Positions 56,653 through 64,000 of a DNA stretch of 64,000 nt are shown here, piece by piece. Made by a program: the position numbers and the translations under genes. The notes beneath the pieces are model-generated. The model searched no databases. It was not told the origin of the DNA and saw nothing but the letters and a program-made list of their open reading frames with translations. This DNA is from an unicellular cyanobacterium SU2 (GTDB lineage: Bacteria > Cyanobacteriota > Cyanobacteriia > Cyanobacteriales > Microcystaceae). The stretch is from contig NEED01000069.1 in the NCBI GenBank assembly GCA_002110465.1, forward strand, positions 268,564 through 332,563. The letters are read 5' to 3'. Every line of letters starts with the position of its first letter. Within the stretch, counting starts at the first letter, position 1.

Positions 56653-56997
56653 CTAACCAACTTGTTCGAGGTACTGTCCTAAATCTTCGATAATGCGGGT
56701 CAATTCTGCTTCTGTGGTTAGTCGTATCCGATCATCCCGTACGGTTAATAATACTTTAGCAGCAAAGGGACTGGGATAGATATTAGGGTTACAAAACAGT
56801 TCGATAAATACTTCCCCTGCATGGGTATATTCCATGGGTTTTTGAGGGTTAGGTCTACCACCACTGTTAGCCTGAGTAGCAATAGTTTTCAGACTTCCCA
56901 TTAACTGATCAATTTCCTCTTTAAGATTTTGAGCAGCTTCAGGACTAAAATTAAAGGTAACTGCTCCTTGAAGCAAATTTAGGGTAAGTTGGGTCAT
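56653..56997 (-). CDS. Conserved cyanobacterial protein, function unknown
   Basis: 114 aa. TQLTLNLLQGAVTFNFSPEAAQNLKEEIDQLMGSL at the start and VFIELFCNPNIYPSPFAAKVLLTVRDDRIRLTTEAELTRIIEDL in the second half suggest one alpha/beta domain. No signal peptide or motif known to me. Probably the first gene of a two-gene unit with the one downstream. Confidence 0.6.
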   Translation of the reverse strand: MTQLTLNLLQGAVTFNFSPEAAQNLKEEIDQLMGSLKTIATQANSGGRPNPQKPMEYTHAGEVFIELFCNPNIYPSPFAAKVLLTVRDDRIRLTTEAELTRIIEDLGQYLEQVG

Positions 56998-57203
56998 GTG
57001 ATTCTTATATTACGGTAAGGCGATCCCACAATATCTTACCTTATTTAGGGCCTGCTGAACAAATACTACAAAGTAGTCTAGATCAGGGTTTTGCACCTTT
57101 TTTTGTTGTAAGAAAAGTGCAAGGGGTTTCAATGAAGATTCGGGTTTGAGGGCATGACCCTTTTATACTTTTTATCTAAAAGACTTTTTGCTGCAAACCT
57201 TAT

Positions 57204-60200
57204 CTACAGATAATCGTTTAATTTGTCAACTAATACGTTAATATAAGGCTCTTGAAATAAGGTATGATGATACCCAGGTATCTCTTGAATTTCAATCCCT
57301 TCTGTCGCTAAATCAGCTAATTTAGATGAACCTAGTAAGCGATATTCCTGAGACACAAATAAAATAATTTTTCCTGAATAGGGTTGAGGAGAATAGTTAT
57401 TTCGCGCCGCTTCAAAAGCTTTTAGTATCTTAATATCTTCTAAGGCACGAGGTAAAGGTTTATGAACTCGATAATAGTATTGAGTTTGTATCTGTTTTAA
57501 ACGGGCAATTAATTTTTCTTGAGTCCAAAAAAGTTTACTTTTACAGAGTTCAACTAAATAGTTGATTCCAAATTGACTAAGATTATACCTGTGTAGATAT
57601 AATCCTAAATGCTGGGGTTTCCAAAAAGCATCAATCAAAATTAGTCGGGGAATTTTGTAGCCTTTCTTTTCTAATTGCTGCGCTACTTCAAAGGTTAGCC
57701 AAGAATCTCCACAGTAACTAATTAAGTGATAGGGCCCTTCTGGTTGAAGTTTTTGCATATCTGCAATGAATTTTGCTGCAATTTCTTCTAGAGTTAATTG
57801 ATTTAGCTTACGGTCTAAAAATCTCGCTATTCCTAAAATGCTGAGAATATAAAATGGTTGATCTTTATCTAAATGAGTAGCAACTTTTTTGGCTTGACTC
57901 AGGGAATTTATGAAGAACAAAGGACTATTATTGCCTTTAGTTTGAATTGGAAGAACTGAAGATTCTTCAAGATTACTGTTTTTATCTTTATCTTTTATAA
58001 GCTTATTGATTTCTTCAATTGTTGGGTTTTGGAGAAATGTAGATAGGGATAAATTAACTTTAAACTCTTTTTCGATTTTGGCTAGTATCGCCATTGCCAA
58101 AAGAGAATTTCCCCCTAATTCAAAAAAGTTACTTTGAACTGTAAGACAATCGATTTTTAAAACTTTTTTCCAAATATTAGTCAGACGCACTTCATCTGGA
58201 TCTTGTAGTTGGAAAAAATTTATTTTTTCTTTATTCAGGATTGATTTATTATTAATGATTTTGAGTCTACTCTGATGGCTGTTAACCGTTTTTTTCTCAT
58301 CACTTATTAAAGCTAATTTATTAATGTTTTGGAGAGAATCTTTAACTACATCTTGTAGTAAAAATTTAAACTCTTTGATGAACTTCTTGATAGTATTTTG
58401 TGAAAATAGATTGCTATTATATTCAAAAATTCCCTCTATTCCCTCAGGTGTTTCCCATGATAATACCATTATTTCATAGAATGCGGAAGGCTTTTCTACA
58501 ATCATTGAATGACTTTTTATACCCGACAATGTTAAATATTTACTGGGGACATTAAGGAAATTAAAGACTACTTGAAACCAAGGAATGGAACTAAAATCTC
58601 GTGATCCTCCTAATTGATTTAACATTGCTTCCAGAGGAAATTCTTGATAATAATAAGTGTCTAATATGACTTTTTTAACCTCGTTTACCCATTGTAAAAA
58701 AGTTATCCTTTCAGAATAAGAAGCTGCTAAGGGGACTACATTAGAGAAGAAACCGATCGTTGATTCAATTTCAGTTCGATTACGGTTAGCCACAGGAACC
58801 CCAATCACTAAATCTTTTTGGTGACTATGGCGGTATAAAAGAAGTAAAAAGGTTGCAACGAGAATTATATATAAAGTGGCGTTAGTTTCTTGACTTAGGG
58901 TTTGTAATTTTTGAGTTAAGTTTGCATCGATATGAAATGATTCTATTCTCCCTTCAAAAGTTCGTAAAGTGGGGCGAGGATAATCAGTTTGTAGATCGAG
59001 ATAGGGAGATCTATTATTTAGTTTTTTACTCCAATAATCTACTAAAGAATCATATACGTTAGCTTGCTGTAACCATTGACGATGTTGACTGCTAAAATCT
59101 TTATATTGTAATGATAAAGAAGGTAAGGAACAACTATCATTATTGATCAAAGCGTTATATAGACTAGATACTTCCTGTACAATAATCCCCAATGACCAAC
59201 CATCAACAATGAGATGATGGACTACCATTACAAAAATGGTATTTTTTTCGCTTAATTGGATTAAAAAACAACGGATAGGTGGTTTTTTATCTAACTCAAA
59301 AGTCTTAATAATTTCTGATTTGATTTGCTGTTTAATTTCTTCTTGTTCAAGGTTAGGAATTAATTCGAGAGAAATAGAAAAAGTAGGCAAGATTTTTTGA
59401 ACAGGAAATCCTTCTATAACAGGAAAGAAAGTTCGTAACGTTTCATGACGTTGAATAATTTGATTAATTGCTTTTTCTAAACTAGCAATATTTAGGATTC
59501 CTTCAAGTTGAAAAATTATGGGTAGGTTAAAAACTGGACTTTTTCCTGTCAGTTGATTCATTAACCACATTCTTTCTTGATATAATGATAAAGGAAAATT
59601 TTTGTTATTTTGACATAGGTTATTAGTAAGGGATTTCAGGGATAGAGTAGACCAATTCAATAGATTTTCTTGGGGAGTCGATGTTTCTATAATTGCTGCT
59701 AATTCTTCTAGGGTAGAACCTTGCAATAGGATTTGAACAGGTAACTCTATATTAAGAAGATCTCGAATACGGGAAATAATCTGTATTCCTTGTAAAGAGT
59801 TTCCTCCTAATTCAGTGAAACGATGATCAATACTGATGGGTTTTCCTAAGATTTCTTGCCAAATATTTACTAATTTTGTTTCAATGGGAGTCCGAGGAAA
59901 AATAATATTTTTCTTGACTGGTTGATCACTTGAACTTAAAGCGAGAAGTTTTTTACGATCTATTTTTCCATTAACATTTAGGGGGAACTGCTTAAGGAAA
60001 ATCAACCGAGACGGAATCATGTAGTCAGGTAGTTTATCAGACAAAAATTGACGTAACTCTGTTGATGTTATTTCTGTTTTGGGAACAATATAAGCAACTA
60101 ATTGTTTACCATTTGAATTATTTTCAGTTGCTAAAACGACAGATGACTGAACTTGGCAATGTTTCCCTAATACAGCTTCAATTTCTCCCAATTCAACCCG

Positions 60201-62120
60201 ATAGCCTCTAACTTTAACTTGAAAGTCAGTTCTACCAATAAATTCAATCTTACCATCTTCATTCCAACGAACGCGATCGCCTGTTTTATACAGACGAGAA
60301 TTAGGATCATTACTAAAAGGATTTTGAATGAATCTTTCTTTCGTTAAATCAGATTTATTAAGATAACCTCGTGCTAATCCATCACCACCAATGTATAATT
60401 CTCCTGGGATACCAATAGGAACTAATTGTAAATGGTGATCTAAGATATAAACTTGAGTATTAGCAATGGGATAACCAATCGGAATGGAGTCTTTAATGGC
60501 ATCATTTTTAGTAATTTTATAACAACAGGTAAAGGTTGTATTTTCTGTTGGACCGTAACCATTAATTAATTGACAATTAGGCAAATTTTCTAAAACTTTT
60601 CTAACATGAGGAACAGATAAAACATCTCCTCCTGCGAGAAGTTGTTTTAAGGGTTGCAAAGCTTCTAGTTTTTCGTCTATCATCACGTGGAATAAGCCAG
60701 CAGTTAACCAAATTGTCGTGATTTTATGTGTTTGGATTGCTGTAGCAATGTCTTGTAAAGAGGGCATTTTTTCTGGTATTAAAACCAGTTTCCCTCCATT
60801 TAGCAGAGGACTCCAAATTTCAAAGGTTGCTGCATCAAAAGCAATAGAGGCTAGTTGTAAGACTACTTCATCTTTACCAAATTCCGCATAGTTTGTATTT
60901 TTAACCAGTCGAATAACTCCACGATGTAAGATACAAACTCCCTTGGGTTTACCCGTAGAACCTGATGTATACATTACATAGGCTAAATTATTTTCATTAA
61001 CTTGATTGATTGGAGGTTTTTTATGAGGAAAATTTTTGAAATTTGCGTTTTTATCTAGACATACTATTCTAATCGTTTTAGGGATTTCTTGAAGAGAGTT
61101 TAAATAAGAAGTTTGGGTGATAATCAGGGAAATTTCAGCATCTTCTATAATAGTTTTTAACCTCTCAGGGGGTGCAGCAGGATCTAACGGTAAATAAGCA
61201 CCTCCTGCTTTTAAAATAGCTAATATTCCAATAATTGTATTAACAGATCGCTCAAGATATAAACCAACTAAACTTTCTTTTTTTACTCCAATATTTTGCA
61301 AATAGTAAGCAACCTGATTGGATTTTTCATTCAGTTCTTGATAAGTAATTTCTTGATCATTATAAACAATGGCAACAGCCTTTGGAGTTAGAACTGCTTG
61401 ATTTTCAAACAATTCATGAATCGTTTTATATTTCGGGTAATCTTTTTTCGTATTTGTCCATTGTTGCAACAGTGTTGTGGTTTCTGATGGAGTTAATAAA
61501 GGTAATTTATCAACTAACTGATTAGGGTTTTTTATTATTCCCAATAAAAGTGTTTTTATATGATTGATAATTCGGTTAATCGTTGAGGCTTTAAATAAAT
61601 TAGCGTTATAAAATAATTGTAATTGATAGTTAAATTGCTCTAAATTAGCAGAAAAATCAAAACTTAATCCTAAATCCACATTAGAGCAGACTGGAGATGT
61701 TTTAATAAATTTTAAATCTGTTAAAGCAACATTAAATTGTGACAGACTATCTGGTGAATTTAAAGATGCTGCTTGGACTTTTTTTTGAATAGTTGTTAAA
61801 ACTTGTAAAGCTGTTATTTTGTTTTTAAAATTAACTTTTAAAGGGTATAATGTATCAGGTAATCTAGTTGATATTTTCTCATTAAAATAAGTAAGAGGAA
61901 TCCCAATAGTAACCTCTTCTTGTTGGTGATATCGGTACATTAAACAAACCCAACTTGTCAATAAAAGCAACGCGAATGAGTAAGCTAATTTTTGATTTTT
62001 CAGTAAAGATACTTGAAAAACTTCTTGACGATAATCAGGTAATTGTTTCTCAAAAAGATAAGAAGAATCTAGAGGTAATTCTAACTTAATAAAAGATGTC
62101 GTTATATCAGCTTTAACCAT
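57204..62120 (-). CDS. Nonribosomal peptide synthetase, partial C-A-PCP-C-PCP-TE
   Basis: 1638 aa. Residues 1-215 are only the C-terminal half of a condensation domain, with no HHxxxDG. The adenylation domain spans about 235-730 (YTSGSTGKPKG at 384-394; GKIDRKKL with Lys719). Read against GrsA, its pocket is D-A-F-W-L-G-G-T-F-K, one change from a known valine code. PCP1 has LGGNSL with Ser775. A full C domain (about 842-1270) has HHLIVDG (968-974). PCP2 has LGGNSL with Ser1339, but no A domain stands before it. The thioesterase (about 1395-1638) has SYCGD, with Cys1470 replacing the usual serine. Unlinked to other biosynthetic genes. The ATG has no clear Shine-Dalgarno sequence. Confidence 0.92.
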   Translation of the reverse strand: MVKADITTSFIKLELPLDSSYLFEKQLPDYRQEVFQVSLLKNQKLAYSFALLLLTSWVCLMYRYHQQEEVTIGIPLTYFNEKISTRLPDTLYPLKVNFKNKITALQVLTTIQKKVQAASLNSPDSLSQFNVALTDLKFIKTSPVCSNVDLGLSFDFSANLEQFNYQLQLFYNANLFKASTINRIINHIKTLLLGIIKNPNQLVDKLPLLTPSETTTLLQQWTNTKKDYPKYKTIHELFENQAVLTPKAVAIVYNDQEITYQELNEKSNQVAYYLQNIGVKKESLVGLYLERSVNTIIGILAILKAGGAYLPLDPAAPPERLKTIIEDAEISLIITQTSYLNSLQEIPKTIRIVCLDKNANFKNFPHKKPPINQVNENNLAYVMYTSGSTGKPKGVCILHRGVIRLVKNTNYAEFGKDEVVLQLASIAFDAATFEIWSPLLNGGKLVLIPEKMPSLQDIATAIQTHKITTIWLTAGLFHVMIDEKLEALQPLKQLLAGGDVLSVPHVRKVLENLPNCQLINGYGPTENTTFTCCYKITKNDAIKDSIPIGYPIANTQVYILDHHLQLVPIGIPGELYIGGDGLARGYLNKSDLTKERFIQNPFSNDPNSRLYKTGDRVRWNEDGKIEFIGRTDFQVKVRGYRVELGEIEAVLGKHCQVQSSVVLATENNSNGKQLVAYIVPKTEITSTELRQFLSDKLPDYMIPSRLIFLKQFPLNVNGKIDRKKLLALSSSDQPVKKNIIFPRTPIETKLVNIWQEILGKPISIDHRFTELGGNSLQGIQIISRIRDLLNIELPVQILLQGSTLEELAAIIETSTPQENLLNWSTLSLKSLTNNLCQNNKNFPLSLYQERMWLMNQLTGKSPVFNLPIIFQLEGILNIASLEKAINQIIQRHETLRTFFPVIEGFPVQKILPTFSISLELIPNLEQEEIKQQIKSEIIKTFELDKKPPIRCFLIQLSEKNTIFVMVVHHLIVDGWSLGIIVQEVSSLYNALINNDSCSLPSLSLQYKDFSSQHRQWLQQANVYDSLVDYWSKKLNNRSPYLDLQTDYPRPTLRTFEGRIESFHIDANLTQKLQTLSQETNATLYIILVATFLLLLYRHSHQKDLVIGVPVANRNRTEIESTIGFFSNVVPLAASYSERITFLQWVNEVKKVILDTYYYQEFPLEAMLNQLGGSRDFSSIPWFQVVFNFLNVPSKYLTLSGIKSHSMIVEKPSAFYEIMVLSWETPEGIEGIFEYNSNLFSQNTIKKFIKEFKFLLQDVVKDSLQNINKLALISDEKKTVNSHQSRLKIINNKSILNKEKINFFQLQDPDEVRLTNIWKKVLKIDCLTVQSNFFELGGNSLLAMAILAKIEKEFKVNLSLSTFLQNPTIEEINKLIKDKDKNSNLEESSVLPIQTKGNNSPLFFINSLSQAKKVATHLDKDQPFYILSILGIARFLDRKLNQLTLEEIAAKFIADMQKLQPEGPYHLISYCGDSWLTFEVAQQLEKKGYKIPRLILIDAFWKPQHLGLYLHRYNLSQFGINYLVELCKSKLFWTQEKLIARLKQIQTQYYYRVHKPLPRALEDIKILKAFEAARNNYSPQPYSGKIILFVSQEYRLLGSSKLADLATEGIEIQEIPGYHHTLFQEPYINVLVDKLNDYL

Positions 62121-62237
62121 TTTGACAGTATTATGTTAAGGGAGGTAATATAAATTTAAGTATTTTTCAATAAGTATTAATTTAGATTAGGAATTAGATG
62201 ACGAAAACTACCTAGGACATTATTATTTTTAAAATGA

Positions 62238-62259
62238 GGGGTCAAAGCTTATTGACCCC
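62238..62259. terminator. 8-bp hairpin after the surface-protein fragment
   Basis: GGGGTCAA (62238-62245) pairs with TTGACCCC (62252-62259), loop AGCTTA. Leftward it runs into CATTTTAAAAAT, a weak U tract. Probably ends minus-strand transcripts from the surface-protein genes. Confidence 0.5.
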
Positions 62260-62390
62260 CACTAAGTAAAATTATTAGACCAACTCATTGAAAGTAAGTT
62301 TAATCAAACTTACCCCTTCGATCATAAGGTTATAAAATTGATGCTTCCAATTCTACCCTATTTTGACCCACTTTCATGATCAGCTAAGGA

Positions 62391-62645
62391 TTAATTGCGG
62401 TGTTCAGGACATCCAGCTAAGTTTCCGTTATTGTAGGTATCGGGGAGATTATGCAGAGAGTTAGCTTGACTATCTAAGTTTTGAACTCCAAATATAGAAG
62501 AATTAAGGAGTGTTAAGGCTTCTTGTGTCGTATAGAAGAGAGTATCTTCACCGTTATCAGTGATGCCATTACGATTGTAGTCCCCATAGTCAAAGAAGAG
62601 GGTGTTTATTGTTAACACCCCCAAAAATCGAACAAATTGATTCAA
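62391..62645 (-). CDS. Short fragment of a surface-protein C-terminal region
   Basis: 84 aa. After a hydrophobic start (FVRFLGVLTINTLFF) the sequence DYGDYNRNGITDNGEDTLFYTTQEALTLLNSS has the look of the repeated C-terminal modules of large cyanobacterial extracellular proteins (D-x-N-x-N-G-x-x-D-x-G-E-D), which may bind calcium. It ends in a Cys/His tail GCPEHRN. Short, with no signal peptide of normal type; likely a remnant or a domain separated from the gene upstream. Confidence 0.45.
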   Translation of the reverse strand: MNQFVRFLGVLTINTLFFDYGDYNRNGITDNGEDTLFYTTQEALTLLNSSIFGVQNLDSQANSLHNLPDTYNNGNLAGCPEHRN

Positions 62646-62726
62646 CGTTTAAGTATTTACCCTGAGTTATAGAATTCCTTCTACATTTGATCTCTCGGAA
62701 ACTGAATCAGTGTTCTTCTCATTCAT

Positions 62727-64000
62727 TTAGACGTAACAAACTTCTAATTGATGAATTTTGAAGGAATCCTCAAAGGTGTGTTCATCAGGATTAGCAGCAA
62801 TCACAAGAGTGTTTCCACTGAGTCCACTACTATTAATATTTGCCCAACGAGGATCATATTCACCAGTACCAGGAGTATCATTAATCTCACTATAGAAACT
62901 AGCCAACAGATCGTCATTTAGAGAAGTTTCGTTGGTATTACCAATCCAGAACTTAGCATCACTATCATCTACCACTGCATTAAAGCGAGCTTTATCAACA
63001 GTGACTTCTTGAGAGAACTTAAACATGACGTAGTTAAAGTTATGACCTAAGTTATCAACACGGTGTGCGTGAGTCCCTTCATCTTGGTCAGTTACGCCTA
63101 AACCAGAGCCATAAACACCCACATAAGCATCTTTCCACTGTCCGGTTAATTCGTCTTTCCCACGGCTAAAACCACGAACATCTACGGAAAGTCCATCTTG
63201 GCTAAAGGTGCGAACATTCCCATCAGAACCATCCAAAGAACTACCACCAGTAAAGGTTAAAGTGGTTTCTATACACTCAGAAGGTTCAGGAACAGGAGTA
63301 GGAGTAGGAGTAGGAGTTGTTTCTGGGTTGATGTAGCCACTGGTATCACTATCGCTGACATCGCCAGCAGTTACTGTGGCTGTATTTTGATAAACTCCGA
63401 TGGTTTCTTCCCCAGCTACAGAAATATCAAGTTTTTTGAGCTTGAACGAGTCATTACTACCATCAGTGTAGGCAGAAATCACCAAGGTATCCCCTGCTAA
63501 CTCATCATGATTCAAGTTAGCCCAGCGATCGCCCCCATGATTAGTAAAGTCATTCTCTTTGACGAAGCTATCTAGTAAATCATCATCAAAGTTAGAAATG
63601 TCAGTCCCATTGCGATCGCCAATCCAGATAGAGATATCACTGTCATGGCCTACAGCATCAAGAAAAGCTTTGTCTACTGTAACATCCTGGTCAAATTCAA
63701 AAAGCAAGTAATCAAGGCTACCATAATTGTCCACACGATGGTCAGAGTCATGGTTTCGGTTAATAACGCCTAAACCCCCATCATAAGAACCAACATAAGC
63801 GTCTTGCCAGCCTTCATGGCTATTATAGCTGAAGCCACTGACCTCTACCGAAACACCATCTTGGGTAAAAGAGCGAATGTTACCAGAATCACCTGTTGTA
63901 CTGCTAGAACCCGTGAGATTAAATCGGATATCTTGAGCCGTGGTGGTAGTAGTTAAATCTTGAGCTTCTTCGATTACTGAAGTATATAACCAAGTTTCTC
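62727..64000 (-). CDS. Large extracellular protein with tandem domains (5' end missing)
   Basis: The frame is open from 62727 to the window edge; the internal GTG at 63734 is not the true start. Two tandem copies of a domain of about 165 residues are seen: both have (S/T)FTQDG(V/L)SV, D-A-Y-V-G, GLGV, HRVDN, a Y(L/V)(L/M)F-F segment, DVTVDKA/EVTVDKA, DSDxxxWIG, DLLxSF, RWANxN and LAGDTLVI/LSGNTLVI. The copies are joined by a Thr-Pro linker and a QNTATVTAGDVSDSDT segment of the DUF11/adhesin kind. The layout resembles PEP-CTERM-type exported proteins, but no PEP-CTERM tail is present. Probably secreted or surface-bound. Confidence 0.75.
   Translation of the reverse strand, partial: ETWLYTSVIEEAQDLTTTTTAQDIRFNLTGSSSTTGDSGNIRSFTQDGVSVEVSGFSYNSHEGWQDAYVGSYDGGLGVINRNHDSDHRVDNYGSLDYLLFEFDQDVTVDKAFLDAVGHDSDISIWIGDRNGTDISNFDDDLLDSFVKENDFTNHGGDRWANLNHDELAGDTLVISAYTDGSNDSFKLKKLDISVAGEETIGVYQNTATVTAGDVSDSDTSGYINPETTPTPTPTPVPEPSECIETTLTFTGGSSLDGSDGNVRTFSQDGLSVDVRGFSRGKDELTGQWKDAYVGVYGSGLGVTDQDEGTHAHRVDNLGHNFNYVMFKFSQEVTVDKARFNAVVDDSDAKFWIGNTNETSLNDDLLASFYSEINDTPGTGEYDPRWANINSSGLSGNTLVIAANPDEHTFEDSFKIHQLEVCYV
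63287..63318. repeat. (GGAGTA)n microrepeat coding the Thr-Pro linker
   Basis: GGAGTAGGAGTAGGAGTA-type tandem hexamers code for Pro-Thr repeats between the two domains of the surface protein. The 6-bp unit keeps frame. Confidence 0.8.

Noticed and set aside
57004..57203. Possible small gene between the 114-aa gene and the NRPS
   Set aside because: No open frame with a start and protein-like composition; only short AT-rich repeats.

Overview
This window is chromosomal DNA from a cyanobacterium, most like a unicellular, AT-rich Cyanothece/Crocosphaera-type genome. Evidence seen directly: frequent HIP1 octamers (GCGATCGC-type), Ycf51, a PAM68-family photosystem II assembly protein, homogentisate phytyltransferase, a thylakoid-type thioredoxin, and a divergent sufR / sufBCDS locus with two perfect SufR operators. 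No rRNA, CRISPR array or intact insertion sequence was found. The only RNA genes seen are one tRNA (Ile, CAU anticodon) and one probable small regulatory RNA.

Layout. 1-986: 3' part of rsmE, then a small-RNA cassette (promoter, RpaB-type HLR1 box, terminator) that looks like PsrR1. 987-6713: nucleotide-sugar and glycan genes (CDP-glucose synthesis, SDR epimerase/dehydratase, two C-methyltransferase paralogues, GT4 glycosyltransferase). 6758-13145 (minus): a dihydroorotase-like protein without its metal ligands, a sulfotransferase, a Uma2 nuclease and an AAA/14-WD40 protein. 13440-21440: membrane protein, then the rimP-nusA-ylxR-infB translation/transcription operon and two small conserved genes. 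21479-23508 (minus): Uma2, copper-chaperone-like HMA protein, small conserved gene and sufR. 23877-28999: sufBCDS. 29256-34244: hisG, ddl (minus), a decayed sensor gene, a DUF937 protein and a DUF2079 membrane protein.

34395-38828 is the most unusual part: a tight three-gene operon of an alpha/beta hydrolase, a caspase-like protease joined to an NTPase-like region without a P-loop, and a winged-helix/TPR protein whose last ~90 residues are a nearly complete ribosomal protein uL23. This looks like a split STAND-type conflict (defence or programmed-death) system carrying a ribosomal-protein module. I know of no description of that combination.

38928-57000: ycf51, a truncated phosphatase-like gene, a secreted FAD oxidoreductase, DUF1350, txlA-like thioredoxin, a siroheme group (NIL-ferredoxin, sirB/cbiX, cobA), rpsO, PAM68, DAHP synthase, a frameshifted GT2 pseudogene, hpt, recQ, tRNA-Ile2, an SLH protein without a barrel, and small conserved cyanobacterial genes. 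57204-64000 (minus): a nonribosomal peptide synthetase of odd architecture (half condensation domain, A, PCP, C, PCP, Cys-type thioesterase) and surface-protein genes, the last running off the window.

Most housekeeping genes look intact. The accessory signals are concentrated at 34.4-38.8 kb and 57.2-64 kb, with gene remnants at 31.4, 39.7, 49.2 and 62.4 kb. Functions are read from motifs and family knowledge; no database search was run.
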